Positions 20,381 to 33,005 of a DNA stretch of 64,000 bases are shown piece after piece; position 1 is the first letter of the stretch; every line of letters starts with the position of its first letter. The notes under the pieces are model-generated. The model ran no database searches. It worked only from the letters and a program-made list of their open reading frames with translations, and was not told the origin of the DNA. The translations under genes and the position numbers were made by a program. The DNA is from Symsagittifera roscoffensis (taxonomy: Eukaryota; Xenacoelomorpha; Acoela; Convolutidae), in the NCBI RefSeq assembly GCF_963678635.1, contig NC_087070.1, positions 11,442,539-11,506,538 on the forward strand, given 5' to 3'.

Positions 20381-22465
20381 TTCGTCGGATAAATCAATTA
20401 AATGAATTGGAGGTCGAATTCTTCAATACAGGAGTGCTAACAAGAGAAAAAACCACAAATGTACCGGCGCTCTCGACCTTCGTGCCTCCTAATAAAGACA
20501 CACGTCTGGCATCAGTCCCAGAAGTACCCCAGGTGCCGCAGAGCTCCAGCGGGGCGGAGGAAGGACGTTTTAGACCGACTGGGCGAATCTCAAGTAAGGA
20601 GGACCATTCATCCGCGATGGAGATTAGCACCTGTCAACTTAACAGCGGACACGACCTCAGGCGCCTCGAGATCGAAAACGACGAGTACGATCAGAGAGGA
20701 ACGACGTCCAGACAGAAGTTCTCTGATGTGGTCGAGACCCATACCTTCCCCCTGGCATGTCTACAGGCGAGACCTGGTGAAAATGAACCTTCAAACGGTG
20801 AAATTTGCAGCCGATGCGATGAAGATGCTGAACGGGTCGAAGCTCTCCGTGAACCGACTATACTCGGTTGTGGGAATGGACTGGTTGATAGCACTCGGAA
20901 CCAACTTCAACTCCACAACGGCCTTAAAGTTCGTTGACCTTGAGGGACTGCCCTCAAATATCACTAAGGATCCAGTGAATGCCAGACCTGTGCAGGACGT
21001 AAGAATAAACCATGGCAAAGGAAATTGAGAAGAAAGGCCAGGAAGATTAATAAGCACCAATAAGACAACATGTAAAGATGTTTAAACAAGTGCGGGCACC
21101 TCCATCTCACGTAAAGGAAAGCGCTTATCCGAACCAAGTAGCCCAAGAAAGTGACGTCGAGAGAAATGGTGAGCTGAATTTTGGATGAACGAGACCATCT
21201 TCGCGGCGTACGACAAGGTGGAGATGAGGTAAGCCAAGATAATAGTAGTTGCCAGCTCCGACTTCATGCATACTTCCAAGTCCTTGTTCTGGCCTGACGT
21301 GATAAAGATAGCGGCAACCGACTTAGACTTGATGCAATCTGTATCAATGGCAATCGGGATACAACGACAAACTGAAATGAACCCGATAACAATAGTTTTC
21401 GCCGGCATATACGATCACTTGCATTGTAAGTGTTTCCTAAGCACACTCAGAGAGACTAAAACGATTGAAGATGCGGTGTGGCCAGCAATAAAAGATTTTC
21501 AAGAATCCATGGGCGAGATAATGGACGTGTTAAAAGAAGGAGCTTTCACAAAATTAATACCAAAAGCTGTATTAGCTGGATATGCATAACTCCCGGATGG
21601 GTTGAAATTCGTGTACGTATTAGAAGGGAAGTATGATGTGATCATATCTGCCCCGTATCGCGAAGTGGAGGCGAGAAACCTGAGACCACCTAGGGCAGAA
21701 TTACCGGCAGCATGGTCGGATATCTCAAACGCCATGAGAGGGTTAAGAGACCATTCGCTACACATGCTGGTACTGGATGAAGTGCTGGGGTTGGAACTGT
21801 CCAATTTCAGCGGACAACTTAAACTGAAACCAGGAATTGACAATGACATCGGGTGATAGAGGCCATGTCCAATGACTTGTGGTTCAGAGGAATGCAGATT
21901 AAAGAAGGAGAGAAGAGACAGAACTCCAAAGAAACGAAAGATCACTTGGAAGCGATGGTTTTGAGCACGAAACCAGAGGACAACAAGTGGCTGCACTTGA
22001 CTCCTCGAATAGCAAAATTGGGCGCGGACGTTTCCGAGCGAGGCCCAGCGATGATTTAGAAGATTCACGCCTACCTGGTAGAAAAGTTGATTCTAGCAGA
22101 CAATGCAGAAGAAAAGTCAGCCGAATTTGTGAAAAGGATGTGTCAAATAACTCTAGAATTTTCAAGAGTAAGAAGTGTTGGGAGCAGGATAAACCGCGTC
22201 CTTCCTGGCGAAAGTCTACCCCGCACTCACTCGATATCTGATATGAGAGTTCGTTAAAGCGGTTACAGAGTTATCGAAAGTAGTGATCCTAGCATTTTTC
22301 GTGACGTTCGGAGCAGAGAATTTCGTGTAAGGACCAGTGGTACTGCTCACCGAGGGAGTACAGAACCTACAGTTGGACGGACTCCTGACGCTAATTGCGA
22401 TCACACATTGGAACTTGGGAGGGCTGATGAATTGGACCCGTTAACCTGAGCAAACGGAAGAAAAT
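20376..22465 (+). pseudogene. Cassette B: GIND region and SAPN segment
   Basis: Broken frames give QVRRTIHPRWRLAPVN, RPIPSPWHVYRRDLVKMNLQ, VVGMDWLIALGTNFNSTTAL, SKSLFWPDVIKIAATDLDL and TIVFAGIYDHLHCKCFLS. These are followed by EGKYDVIISAPYREVEARNL and SNDLWFRGMQIKE, ending near the LDGLLTLIAITH-like block (about 22376-22410). GIND has become GIYD, losing the Asn, so any hydrolase activity would be gone. Stops lie at 21029, 21587, 22057 and elsewhere. Confidence 0.62.
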
Positions 22466-23046
22466 GTGAAGAAAATCGATATGAAAAAATCCACGGATTC
22501 ATGGATTGAAGTAGGAGACCTGAGACATACTCTGATTCAGTATCGCCTACAGCAGAATCGCTTTGGAACAGGAGAAGACAAATCGATTGAAAAAGAAGAA
22601 GGTGTGCTACGTCATGCAAGAGGCATGCCCCTGTTGACTGACTTGAGCCTAGCTATGAGGACCGATCCTTTGGCGCTAATCAGAGGAACTACGGAACTTG
22701 TGATACGGTGATATATGGTCCTGCAGTAACATTCGCGTTTCCTGACGTCAAGGTGGACGCGTATAGAAGGTCGGTGTTGCACCTGAACCTCATTTCAGAA
22801 GTGGTTGGGAGCGCACTCAATTGGCGTGAGCAAAATGTGTTACGAGAATTGATGAGCGAAGCTTTGCTGTTCGCGGAGATATCAGAGCCAGAGATGACAG
22901 CAGTAAATTTTGATGATCTTTTCTGTGACCGAATGGGTGAATTAGAGAGAGGGCACATTGAGGTGTTCCCAAAACTCTGGAGTTTGAGGGCCTACAGAAA
23001 AACGAATGGCGAGGTAACAAGAATTCCTCGTTTAATGGCCTCGTAG
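22466..23046 (+). pseudogene. Cassette B: GMPLLTD / YGPAVTF segment
   Basis: Two frames overlap by four bases at 22708-22711 because of a small shift. They carry WIEVGDLRHTLIQYRLQQNR, GMPLLTDLSLAMRTDPLAL, YGPAVTFAFPDVKVDAYRRS and VFPKLWSLRAYRKTNGEVTR. This is the same block as 16421-16897 and 36596-37058, part of the large accessory protein of unknown function. Confidence 0.62.
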
Positions 23047-23052
23047 CACAAA

Positions 23053-24639
23053 GTGAAAGAAGAGACGAAAGGCTGGGGTGGTTGCAAGAAGCTGCCAGAA
23101 GAAATACCTGAATTCCACATGATCAGAAGGATGTTGCCCGGAGCAGACTTCGTAGTACATACTCCCAGGTTAAGAGCCTCTGAGACAATTAAAAGGAGGA
23201 TGGCGAAGTTCTCTGAGATGATGGACACGTGCTTCGTGGGCAGAAACGCTGCCGTAATGCAATACACACAGTTTGCATATACGGATGAATCGACGAGGAG
23301 ACGAATGACTAATGCAGCCATTCCAAAACCTGGAAGATTTGATGAAGAGTGGGCGAAATTGGACCTGGCGCCAATGATCATGAGAGGCAAGGCGGACTTG
23401 CAAGAATCCGCGCTAATCGTAATGAGTGTGAAACCGGAACTGGCCATAAGCGGGAAACTGTTGACGAGGACTGCACTAGCACCCTTCGGCTGTGAAGAAA
23501 TCAAGATAAAGCACGGAGTAGAAGAAGGCAGGTCAGCTGGCAGGCTTGTCGTATCAAAGTTTCCAGACGGGACAATGAGTGAAGAGCAAGGCCCTTCGAG
23601 TTCAGGGAGAAATCAGAAACGAAATGATAAGGAGGGAGAGTACCGTAGATCGGAAGAACCCAAGCAGCAGGATCCCGATCAGGCGGGAAAATATGACGAT
23701 GAGGCTTCGTTGGGTGGAATGTGCAGCCTAGATTTCAATTTCTTAGACGACTTTGATATTGGGACAGAAACGTTAGAAGGGATGAATGAGTCTGCAGAAA
23801 ATGAGACTTCCACGCTGAAAACTCCATCAGCCTTCATGGATATAAGCAGAAATTTGCCGGAGAGCAGCTCTCCTGGTAAGTTTAAAACTACCGAGACGAG
23901 ACTTTTACTGGAGTCCCCGAGAAGAATAAAAATAGAAGTCACTGACCGAGTAATTTTCTTGGGGACATTGCCGGAAGAAGAGTGGGAAGTTCATTACAGA
24001 GACCTTGGAAAATGAACATGGTGTACCATGGACAAAATTGCCTTCATGGAAGAGGTCTGGGCGGTAGTTCAGTACTACGGGACCCAGTCAATGCTGAAAA
24101 CAGGTCTCAACAGACCATTGATGCGAGAGGTACTCGATAGTTTGGATGAATGTTAAGGGAGATTGAGCGAGTTATTAATCGATTCGGCCACTGACGAAAG
24201 GGAAGTTAATTCTCCCAAAAAACCAACGCAGCAAGAAGGCAGCAATGAAGTATTATACCTGTCAAGAACCCGAAAAAGAACGATAAGATCAAAAATGGTG
24301 ATTGATAAAATTAATGATATGAAGATGAAACTTGGCAGCAAAGTGACATTGAGAAAGACTGGGAAGGCAAAAGTAGACTCTGATATCTCTGTAAAAGCTG
24401 TTACTTTAGCCAAGCGAAAATATGTCGAAGAAGTCATGGATATTTTGCACGGCAACGATCGATTGCCTGGCACAGATAGAAAATTGACCGATGTAACGAT
24501 GGTGCCACCCATCCTCATGGCAGGACTAAGATCGGCCAGTTATAAAACCAAGAGGAGTGACCGCACTCGGACTGGAACGACATTAGAGATGGAAATATTT
24601 AGCCAGTGTGGACAAAGTGCCCTACGAGATCTTGCATGA
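23053..24639 (+). pseudogene. Cassette B: KGWGG to LRDLA segment, with the 774-base piece missing from cassette 1
   Basis: A 320-codon frame (23053-24015) carries MLPGADFVVHTPRLRASE, FAYTDESTRRRM, GRFDEEWAKLDLAP, LAPFGCEEIKI and SAGRLV. An acidic, Ser/Glu-rich low-complexity part follows, then FLGTLPEEEWEVHYRDL. After one TGA the same frame goes on with FMEEVWAVVQYYGTQSML, and then comes the frame 24163-24639 with MKLGSKVTLRKTGKAKVDSD and VPPILMAGLRSAS. The piece 23551-24324 is absent from cassette 1. Cassette E has a corresponding long stretch (56000-54950), so B shows the ancestral state. Confidence 0.64.
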
Positions 24640-25922
24640 ACCATGGAAAGGGAAGCGTCGTAGAACCGCTAATCCCTGTGGAACACAACCGATTGACAGT
24701 ATCGGAAAGCGTCTCGATCGACGAACCCGCTGGTGAATACATAGAGATGGTAGAGTACAGAAACTCAGGACACCTAATCGCTCTAGAAAATAAAGGTGCC
24801 ATGGAATGTTATCTGGAGGAGATGATACAAGGCACAACGTTGAAGTAGAAAGAATACGGAACATTGGTCTCCTCTGAGAAGCACGCGGAAACGATAGACC
24901 AGTTGGTGAGTTTACCGTGGAGAGCAATGGTGTTACGAAACTTTGAAGAAAAAATGAGAACCACTCCAAAAATACACGCTCTGATAGCGATACCTTATGT
25001 GAGGACAGAGCTGCAACTTAGGTTCGCTTGGTGCATGACTGGGTTGAGGAGGGAAGAATATGACTCAGAAGAAAGTAAAAGATCAAAGGAAGAGAAGATC
25101 CTCTTGATGACGAGTGTGAGAGACCCAAGGACCCAGAAAGGGTCAGCAGTAGCGTGTGCAAAACGGAGAGACGCTCTCTATTTCGTCCGATTCATAATAG
25201 AACAAATATCGGTGCCAGCGTTGAATACTTGTGCCAAGATGCTGAGAGAAGGCAATGATCGAGCGAAAATCTTGCTCTTACAAGCGCTTATAGACATACA
25301 TCACAGTAAACAGATGTGAGTAAATATGAAGGAGCCTGAGGAATTGGAACCAATGAAGAAAGTTGATGAAATACAAAGATTCTCGAACAAAGAGCTGAGA
25401 CTTACAAAGGAGTCAAAGGGAGCAGTGCTGAAGTCCAGTGAGTGTTGCGGACCGACCAGAAAAAAAGTCGTATAGTTACGTGTCTGAAATTGTAGGGATG
25501 GCATGCATCCCTTTCATCAATGAAGACATACGCAATTGTTTCTTCGACTACGAACAAGCGGTTTTGCTGAGATTCTGGTTTTCAAGAGTTGCGACAATAA
25601 GGAGTGCTGTTAATCAGCAGGCTAAGTTGGGACTTGTGTTGGAAGAAAAGGTGACCGCTTGAAGACTCTTGCAAAACAAGACAAGCGATTGACGATATTG
25701 TTCGGTAAATTAGTAATGAAGGCAAAAACAAAAACGGAATTGATTGCAGATTGCCACGGAGGAACTGGGGTGAATCTAGTGACTGAACTAGGATTCTACA
25801 GCATGTTTGGTTCTTTGGAGTCACTATTGAATCTAGAGCAAAAGCATGAGATGTTCACGAGCATCAGTGTAGAAGAGTTTCCGGGAGTGTTGCAAACTGA
25901 ACACAAGTATATTGGAAAATAG
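24606..25922 (+). pseudogene. Cassette B: VSIDEPAG to SLESLLNL segment
   Basis: Several frames homologous to 15589-14072: SVSIDEPAGEYIEMVEYRN, LVSLPWRAMVLRNFEEKMR, ALIAIPYVRTELQLRFAWCM, YSYVSEIVGMACIPFINED and VATIRSAVNQQAKLGLVLEE. The next block is KLVMKAKTKTELIADCHGG. About 340 bases between KVTA and LAKQDKRLTILFG are missing, including the C-X4-H-X-C-X4-C motif. TAG stops occur at 24846 and 25920. Confidence 0.62.
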
Positions 25923-25943
25923 AGAGAAGATATCGAAGCAGAA

Positions 25944-26855
25944 ATGAACATTCGGCAGAGTGAAGCTTATCACAGACAGTCCGGAGCGCGATATCTAGTG
26001 GGATCTACGTTCGCTCCGATAAGCAAGAGCCGATACCCAGTGCATTTCGTAGCAGTGGATGTGAAGAGTACGCGAAGACGATCGTGGATCAAGCCTTCTC
26101 AGTGCCGAAGTGTGTTGCTTAATACAAATTTGGTGGTATGTCGGTCGCAGTAGTCTGGTGTTGATCTGGGACTCTGGAGAAATGCTCTCCATGGGTTTAC
26201 CAGATTCATCACAGACCATAACGATATGGATAGTTGGAGTTATGATGGCAATTCGATGGCTGGAAGCTCAGGTAAAGGAGAAAATTCGACAGGAGATGCC
26301 GACGAAAGAACAACTGCAAGAACTGGAATGTATAAAAAATTTAGATCTTTTCGAGACAATGTGCAATATCTTGAAATTCCGATGGAAGTGAAGAAGATAT
26401 GGGCCAGGAGACGACTGATGCCATGGTTTAGAGCCAACATGACTGCATGGTTGTACGAGTATGCCAAGAAGCATTTGTCGAAGCACAGCAGAGTGTACTG
26501 TGCGTATCAGCCGGACATTGGAGCAGAAGCTTTCAAGCGAGCTTATGTAACTCATCGGAATGCAGTGACCACCGCAGTGAAAAGGACATCCAGAACAAGT
26601 GAGTGAGACGGGAGAGAAAGAGAAGAGAAGTTGAAGGAAGAACTGGAGAAGAACGTAACCTTGTGCCTCCACACATGCTTCTGCAGGAATAGGGAGACTA
26701 ATATAGACCCTCTACCTTGTTGTAAACAAAGTTTAGAAGAGCAGAGGTGTTGGAGGACTGTTTCCATTAGTTTCAAAATGGCCAACGACGTGCTGCAAGA
26801 CACTGAAAATGAAAGTGCGGAGTCAATATCGCAGGAGGAGGGGATGGAGCAATGA
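25944..26855 (+). pseudogene. Cassette B: WD-SGLPD block and C-terminus
   Basis: Frames encode RYLVGSTFAPISKSRYPVHF, then after a deletion IQIWWYVGRSSLVLIWDSGE and MLSMGLPDSSQTITIWIVGV. They continue with KKIWARRRLMPWFRANMTAW, QPDIGAEAFKRAY, NVTLCLHTCFCRNRE, PLPCC and the acidic ESAESISQEE tail. The order matches cassette E (52720-51996). The shift between the WD block and the WFRANMTAW block lies near 26380. Confidence 0.62.
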
Positions 26856-27636
26856 CAAAGAGCCGGAAAATAAGATGCAAAAGGAGGAAGATTAGAAGAT
26901 TTTAGACATTTTAGAATTTCTAAACGAAGAAAAAACCGGAAGAAGGACACAAAGAAGTGAAAAAAAGTATCAGAGGAGAAGATGCTACAACTCAGTAAAA
27001 CTCAGAATTGTTTATGTGAGAAAAACTCAAATGAGAAACTAAGCAACTAAACTTGCAATTGAAACTGAATGAAAGAAAACTTTTAGTTGATTTTTGAAGT
27101 TAAGAATTTATTGCATTGATAAGTTCGCATGGTAACTTCAGTTAGTGGCTTTAGAGACACTTGATATTTATTTAGAGAGGCTTGAGTGAAGAGTATATTA
27201 TATATTTTAACCTGCATGATTGTTTTTAATCAATTAGGATGACTGATCACTTTGTGGTGATATGAAGGGCTTGGGTATTCTCTTGAAGAAGGAATTCATT
27301 TCATTGCTCGTTCTAACCACCAGATTCTTTATTTTTAAAATTCAGGACCAATAACAACTAAATTTCCGAAATGAAGCTGCATAGTAGAATAATTTCAGTT
27401 TGTTTGTTGGCAGGACCGTCCTGCGTCCCAACACTTTTGAAAACTAGGAGAAAAAGTTTTAAATTGAGACCTTGGCGTTAAAAGCCAGAAAAGACATTTT
27501 ATCTGAAGTCATATAATCAAAAATGCAGTTTATTGGAAGAGTTTGGAAGGCTAAAACAGTGTAGTATGATGCCATTTGTATTCTGCAGTTGATCGATGTA
27601 ATGTAGATAAAAACGATTTCATGCTTTTTGTAAATT
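26856..27636 (+). other. 3' untranslated region of cassette B
   Basis: This non-coding stretch is conserved with the flanks of cassettes 1, C, D and D2. It includes the 27-base hairpin at 27406-27432 and the purine run AGGAGAAAAAG (about 27444-27454). It stops at AAATT|CAGTTGATGCAA, where the non-LTR element begins. Confidence 0.65.
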
Positions 27637-29060
27637 CAGTTGATGCAACTACAGGCCAAAATCATAGCACAGGAGTTGTTTAAATCAAATGAGTTAACCC
27701 TCGCTTGCAAATAGTTTTTGAGTGACTTCTTAAACGCTTCAGGAGATGCGAAAATATCTGCAATACCATTGGAATATAGCATGTTTACATATCCGCACAC
27801 GCGCTAGAAGAAGAACAGCTCGTGGAAGAAGAGACGACATTTCTTGATTGCTGCCAGTATAGGGTAGGTAGTGTTACGAAGATCTTCGGCGGAGAAGGTA
27901 AAATTACTGAACTTGTAAATGTCCAAATCGAGTTTCTCTTTAAGCACTCTATTGAGGAAAACCAAAATGTATAATGCAATGGAGAAAAATATTGGCAGGG
28001 AATTGGTCACCTTCAATTGCTCAGTGTAGTCACTGAGACCCGTCACCCATTTGAGACATTTTTAAATAAACAAAACAAGTAAATGCCTGTAAAATGAGGA
28101 AGGAAACCAGATTTGAGTTCCTTAGAGAAGGACACTTCTTATGCAAAGTGAATAACATTTAAGCTTGGTCCACAATGGGACTCAGTGGTCCACAGTGTGG
28201 AATAGAACGTTTGATAAAAATAAAACTTTTATTAACCGCTTTAAACTTGAGTTTGAGATGTTTGTTCCATTTCCAGTTTTGAGAAATTGTGACCCCTAGA
28301 TCTTTGATAGATGATACCGAAGGAATAGAGATATCATTGAGAACGATCGATGATTTCGACTCATTAGAATTAAAACAATTAACTTTGCATTTATCGGCAT
28401 TGAACTTCATTTCATTTTCGATAGTCCATTTGTTGGAAAGATCTATATCACGTTGAATGTCAAAATGCGTTGCGCTGGAGTACAGTTTTCTGTCATCGGC
28501 GAAAAAATAACAATCAGAATTGAAAAAAGCATTTGGCATGTCATTATTGCAGAGAACAAACAATAGTGGCCCTAAGACGCTGCCTTGCGGCACTCCACTA
28601 GTAACATAACCTATCGAAAAAGATGTTTTTTCTATCAAAAAAATATGAGTACGATCACTCAGATACGAAGAGAAAAGCTCAAGAAACGTGTAATCAAATC
28701 CAACTTAGCCAGTTTGTTTTGTAGAACATGATGAGGTACTTGATCAAAAGCTTTGCAAAAATCGAAATATACTCAAAGACTTTCAAGATTCGTTTCATTA
28801 TTTGAAAAAATCTGGCCAAGTTATTCAATAAAGTGGGTAATGGTTGATCGTTTGTCATGAAACCAGGCTGAATGGAAGTAATGTTTGTTCTCACTCGAGG
28901 TTAAATAAAATTAAAGATCATTTTCTCCAGAATAAGCAATAATTGAGGTAAGATGCTGATAGGGCGATAGTTTTCAATATTTTCTGGATTGTTAGTTTTG
29001 AAGATGGGTGTTATGTACGCACATTGCCAAAGTGTAGATCATTTTTGGGTATTTAAAGAG
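27637..29060 (-). mobile_element. Non-LTR (CR1/jockey-like) retrotransposon copy 1, RT part
   Basis: The minus strand encodes RT with SGVPQGSVLGPLLFVLCNND, the catalytic YFFADDRKLYSSATH (about 28480-28510), WTIENEMKFNADKCKV and SIKDLGVTISQNWKWNKHLK. A thumb-like C-terminal part carries WLTGLSDYTEQLKVTNSLP. The 3' end on the minus strand reads TTGCATCAACTG. It is 5'-truncated within the N-terminal RT and joined to a gypsy-2 piece at about 29060. Frameshifts make it inactive. Confidence 0.8.
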
Positions 29061-29436
29061 AACAAATTGCAGATCAGACCAGAAGCCATGCAGTCGATGT
29101 GGATAATTTTTCGGTCCTAGTCACCTTAAAAATTGTCCAGCAATGAGGAAAATTTGCAAGAATTGCAAAAAATCGAATCATTTTGCAAAAATGTGTAGAT
29201 CAAATCAAGTGAATGAGATTGGAGAAGAAAAATCCTGTTCAGAAGAGCAATGCAATTTAATTCAAAGTTTCAATTCCTGTGATGAGTTCGACATAATGAT
29301 GGTAGCTACAACAGTGAAGAAATCTGGTGAAAAGGAGGCGAAAAGCAATCACACCAGAAGGAAAGTTGGAAATGAAACAACTACCACGAAAATCGACATA
29401 CGGCGAGATCCAAGATTGCATCAAATAAAATCATTG
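29060..29436 (+). pseudogene. Ty3/gypsy-2 Gag zinc-knuckle fragment
   Basis: The frame from 29143 carries CKNCKKSNHFAKMC, a C-X2-C-X4-H-X4-C zinc knuckle, followed by a Glu/Ser-rich linker and DIRRDPRLHQIKSL. The fragment is near-identical to 34560-34856, where it goes on into protease. It is cut at about 29437, where cassette C begins in a different frame. This lineage differs from element A. Confidence 0.75.
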
Positions 29437-32400
29437 CGACGCCCAGCGATGATTTAGAAGATTCACGCCTACCTGGTAGAAGAGTTGAACCTAGCAGACA
29501 ATGCAGAAGAAAAGTCAGCCGAATCTGTGAAAAGGATGTGCCAAGTAACTCTAGAAATTTTCAAGAGTAAGAAGTGTTGGGAGCAGGATGGACCGCGTCC
29601 TTCCTGGCTAAAGTCTACCCCGCACTCACTCGATATCTGATATGAGAGTTCGTTAAAGCGGTTACAGAGTTATCGATAGTAGTGATCCTAGCATTGTTCG
29701 TGACGTTCGGAGCAGAGAATTTTGTGAAAGGACCAGTGGTACTGCTCACCGAGGGAGTACAGAGCCTACGGATGGACGGACTCCTGACGCTAATTGCGAT
29801 CAGACACGGGAACTTGGGAGGGCTGATGAATTGGACCCGTTAACCTGAGCAAATGAACGAAATTGTGAAAAAGTTCGATATGAACAAATCCACGGAGTCA
29901 TGGATTGAAGTAAGAGACCTGAGACACACTCTGATTCAGTATCGCCTACAGCAGAATCGCTTTGGAAGAGGAGAAGACAAATCGATTGAAAAAGAAGAAG
30001 GTCTGATACGTCATGCAGGAGGCATGCCCCTGTTGACTGACTTGAGCCTAGCTATGAGGACCGATCCTTTGGCGCTAATCAGAGGAACTACGGAACTTGT
30101 GACACGGTGATATATGGTCCTGCAGTAACATTCGCGTTTCCTGACGTCAAGGTGGACGCGTATAGAAGGTCGGTGTTGCACCTGAACCTCATTTCAGAAG
30201 TGGTTGGGAGCGCACTCAATCATAAGCGGGAAACTTTTAACTTGGACTGCACTAGCACCCTTCGGCTGTGAAGAAATCAAGATAAAGCACGGAGTAGAAG
30301 AAGGCAGGTCAGCTGGCAGGCTAGTCGTATCAAAGTTTCCAGACGGGAAATGAGTGAAGAGCAAGGCTTCATGGATATAAGCCGAAGTTTGCCGGAAAAA
30401 CTACCGAGACGAGACTTTTACTGGAGTCCCCGAGAAGAATAAAAATAGAAGGGACTGCCCGAGTACCTTTCTAGGGGACATCGCCGGAAGAAGAGTGAGA
30501 AGTTCATTACAGAGACCATGGAAAATGAACATGGTGTAACATGGACAGAGTTGCCTTCATGGAAGAGGTCTGGACGGTAGTTCAGTGCTACGGGACCCAG
30601 TCAATGCTGAAAACAGGTCTCAACAGACCATTGATGCGAGAGATCCTCGATAATTTGGATGAATGTTAAGGGAGATTGAGCAAGTTATTAATCGATTCGG
30701 CCACAGACGAAAGGGAAATTTTTCTCCCATAAAACCAACGCAGCAAGAAGGCAGCAAGGAAGTAGTATACCTGTCAAATACCCGAAAAAGAACGATACGA
30801 TCAAAAATGTTAATTGATAAAAATTAATGACATGCAGATAAAACTTGGCAGCAAAGTGACATTGAGAAAGACTGGGAAGGCAAAAGTAGACTCTGATATC
30901 TCAGTAAAAGCTGTTACTTTAGCCAAGCGAAAATATGTCGAAGAAGTTATCGATATTTTGCACGGCGACGATCGATTGCCTGGCTCAGATAGAAAATTGA
31001 CCGATGTAACGATGGTGCCACCCATCCTCATGGCAGGGTTAAGATCGGCCAGTTTTAAAACCAAGACGAGTGAACGCACTCTGACTGGAGCGACATTAGA
31101 GATGGAAATATTTAGCCAGTGTGGACAAAGTACCCTGCGAGATCTTGCATGATTCATGGAAAGGGAAGCGTCGTAGAACCGCTAACCCCTGTGGAACATA
31201 ACTGATTGACAGTATCGGAAACCGTCTCGATCGACAAACCCGCTGGTGTATACATGGAGATGGTGGAGTACAGAAACTCAGGACACCTAATCGCTCTAGA
31301 AAACAAAAACGCCATGGAATGTTATCTGGAGGAGATGATACAAGGCACAACGTTGAAGTAGAAAGAATACGGAACATTGGTCTCCTCTGAGAAGCACGCG
31401 GAAACGATAGACCAGTTGGTGAGTTTACCGTGGAGAGCAATGGTGTTACGAAACTTTGAAGAAAAAATGAGAACCACTCCAAAAATACACGCTCTGATAG
31501 CGATACCTTATGTGAGGACAGAGCTGCAACTTAGGTTCGCTTGGTGCATGACTGGGTTGAGGAGGGAAGAATATGACTCAGAAGAAAGTAAAAGATCAAA
31601 AGAAGAGAATTTATGATGGCAATTCGATGGCTGGAAGCTCAGGTAAAGTAGAAAATTCCGCAGGAGATGCCGACGAAAGAACAACTGCAAGAACTGGAAT
31701 GTATAAAAGATTTAGATCTTTTCGAGACAATGTGCAAAATTTTGAAATTCCCATGGAAGTGAAGAAGATATGGGCCAGGAGACGACTGATGCCATGATTT
31801 AGAGCCAACATGACTGCATGGTTGTACGAGTATGCCAAGAAGCATTTGTCGAAGCAGAACAGAGTGTACTGTGCGTATCAGCCGGACATTGAAGCAGAAG
31901 CTTTCAAGCGAGCTTTTGTATTTCATCGGAACGCAGTGACCACCGCAGTGAAAAGGACATCCAGAACAAGTGAGTGTGACGGGAGAGAAAGAGAAGTGAA
32001 GTTGAAGGAAGAACTGGAGAGGAACGTAACATTGTGCCTCCACAACAGCTTCTGCAGGAATAGGGAGACTAATATAGACCCTCTACCTTGTTGTAAACAA
32101 AGGGTAGAAGAGCAGTGGTGTTGGAAGACTGCCTCCAACAGTTTCAGAATGGCAAACGACGTGCTGCAAGACACTGAAAATGAAATTGCGGAGTCAATGT
32201 CGCAGGAGGAGGAGATGGAGCAATGACAAAGAGCCAGAAAAGAAGATGCAAAAGGAGGAAGATTACAGAACTTAGAAATTTTAGAATTTCTCAACGACGA
32301 AAAACCGGAAGAAGGTCACAAAGAATTGAAAAAAAGTAACATAGGAGAAGATGCTACAACTCAGTAAAACTCAAAATTGTTTATGTGAGAAAAACTCAAA

Positions 32401-33005
32401 TGAGAAACTAAGCAACTAAGCTTGCAATTGAAACTGAATGAAAGAAAACTTTTAGTTGATTTTTGAAGTTAAGAGTTTGTTACATTGTTAAATTCGCATT
32501 GTAATTTCAGTTAGTGGCTTTAGAGACACTTACTATTTAGTTAGAGAGGCTTGAATGAAGAGTATATTATGTATTCTAACCTGCATGATTGTTTTTAATC
32601 AACTAAGATGACTGATCACTTTGTGGTGATATGAAGGGCTTGGGTAATCTCTTGAAGAAAGAAATTATTTCATTGTTCTTTCTAGCCACCAGAGTCCTTG
32701 TTTTTAAAATTTAGGACCAATAACAGCTAAATTTCCGAAGTGAAGCTGCATAGTAGGATAATTTTAGTTTGTTTGTTGGCAGGACCGTCCTGCGTCCCAA
32801 CACTTTTGAAAACTAGGAGAAAAAGTTTTAAATTGAGACCTTGGCGTTAAAAGCCAGAAAAGACATTTTATCTGAAGTCATATCATCAAAACTGCAGATT
32901 AGTGGAAGAGTTTGGAAGGCTAAAACAGTGTAGTATGATGCCATTTGTATTCTGCAGTTGACCGATGTGATGCAGATAAAAATGATTTCATGCTTTTTGT
33001 AAATT
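29437..33005 (+). mobile_element. Giant-family accessory cassette C, internally deleted
   Basis: A plus-strand copy that begins at a sequence equal to 22045 in cassette B (CCAGCGATGATTTAGAAGATTC). It keeps the LDGLLTLIAI and GMPLLTDLSLAMRTDPLAL blocks (to 30220), then jumps to LLTWTALAPFGC-like sequence. It retains MKLGSKV (30838-31152) and VSLPWRAMVLR (31377-31616). Another deletion joins it at 31612 to the C-terminus (31810-32226: WLYEYAKKHLSKQNRVYCAY, NVTLCLHNSFCRNRE). The 3' untranslated region with the 32775-32801 hairpin follows. The 31612 deletion is shared with cassette D (39115), so C and D come from one deleted ancestor. Confidence 0.66.

Larger units (their letters stand above)
20376..27636 (+). 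mobile_element. Giant-family accessory cassette B, 5'-truncated, without LTR
   Basis: This is a plus-strand copy of the cassette starting just after SGNH block V (LNELEVEFFNTGVL) and running to the 3' untranslated region. It is cut about 70 bases before the polypurine tract by a non-LTR element at 27637. It carries many stops and two deletions relative to cassettes 1, D2 and E: one near 25660, which removes the C-X4-H-X-C-X4-C motif, and one near 26105. It abuts cassette 1 head to head. Confidence 0.68.
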
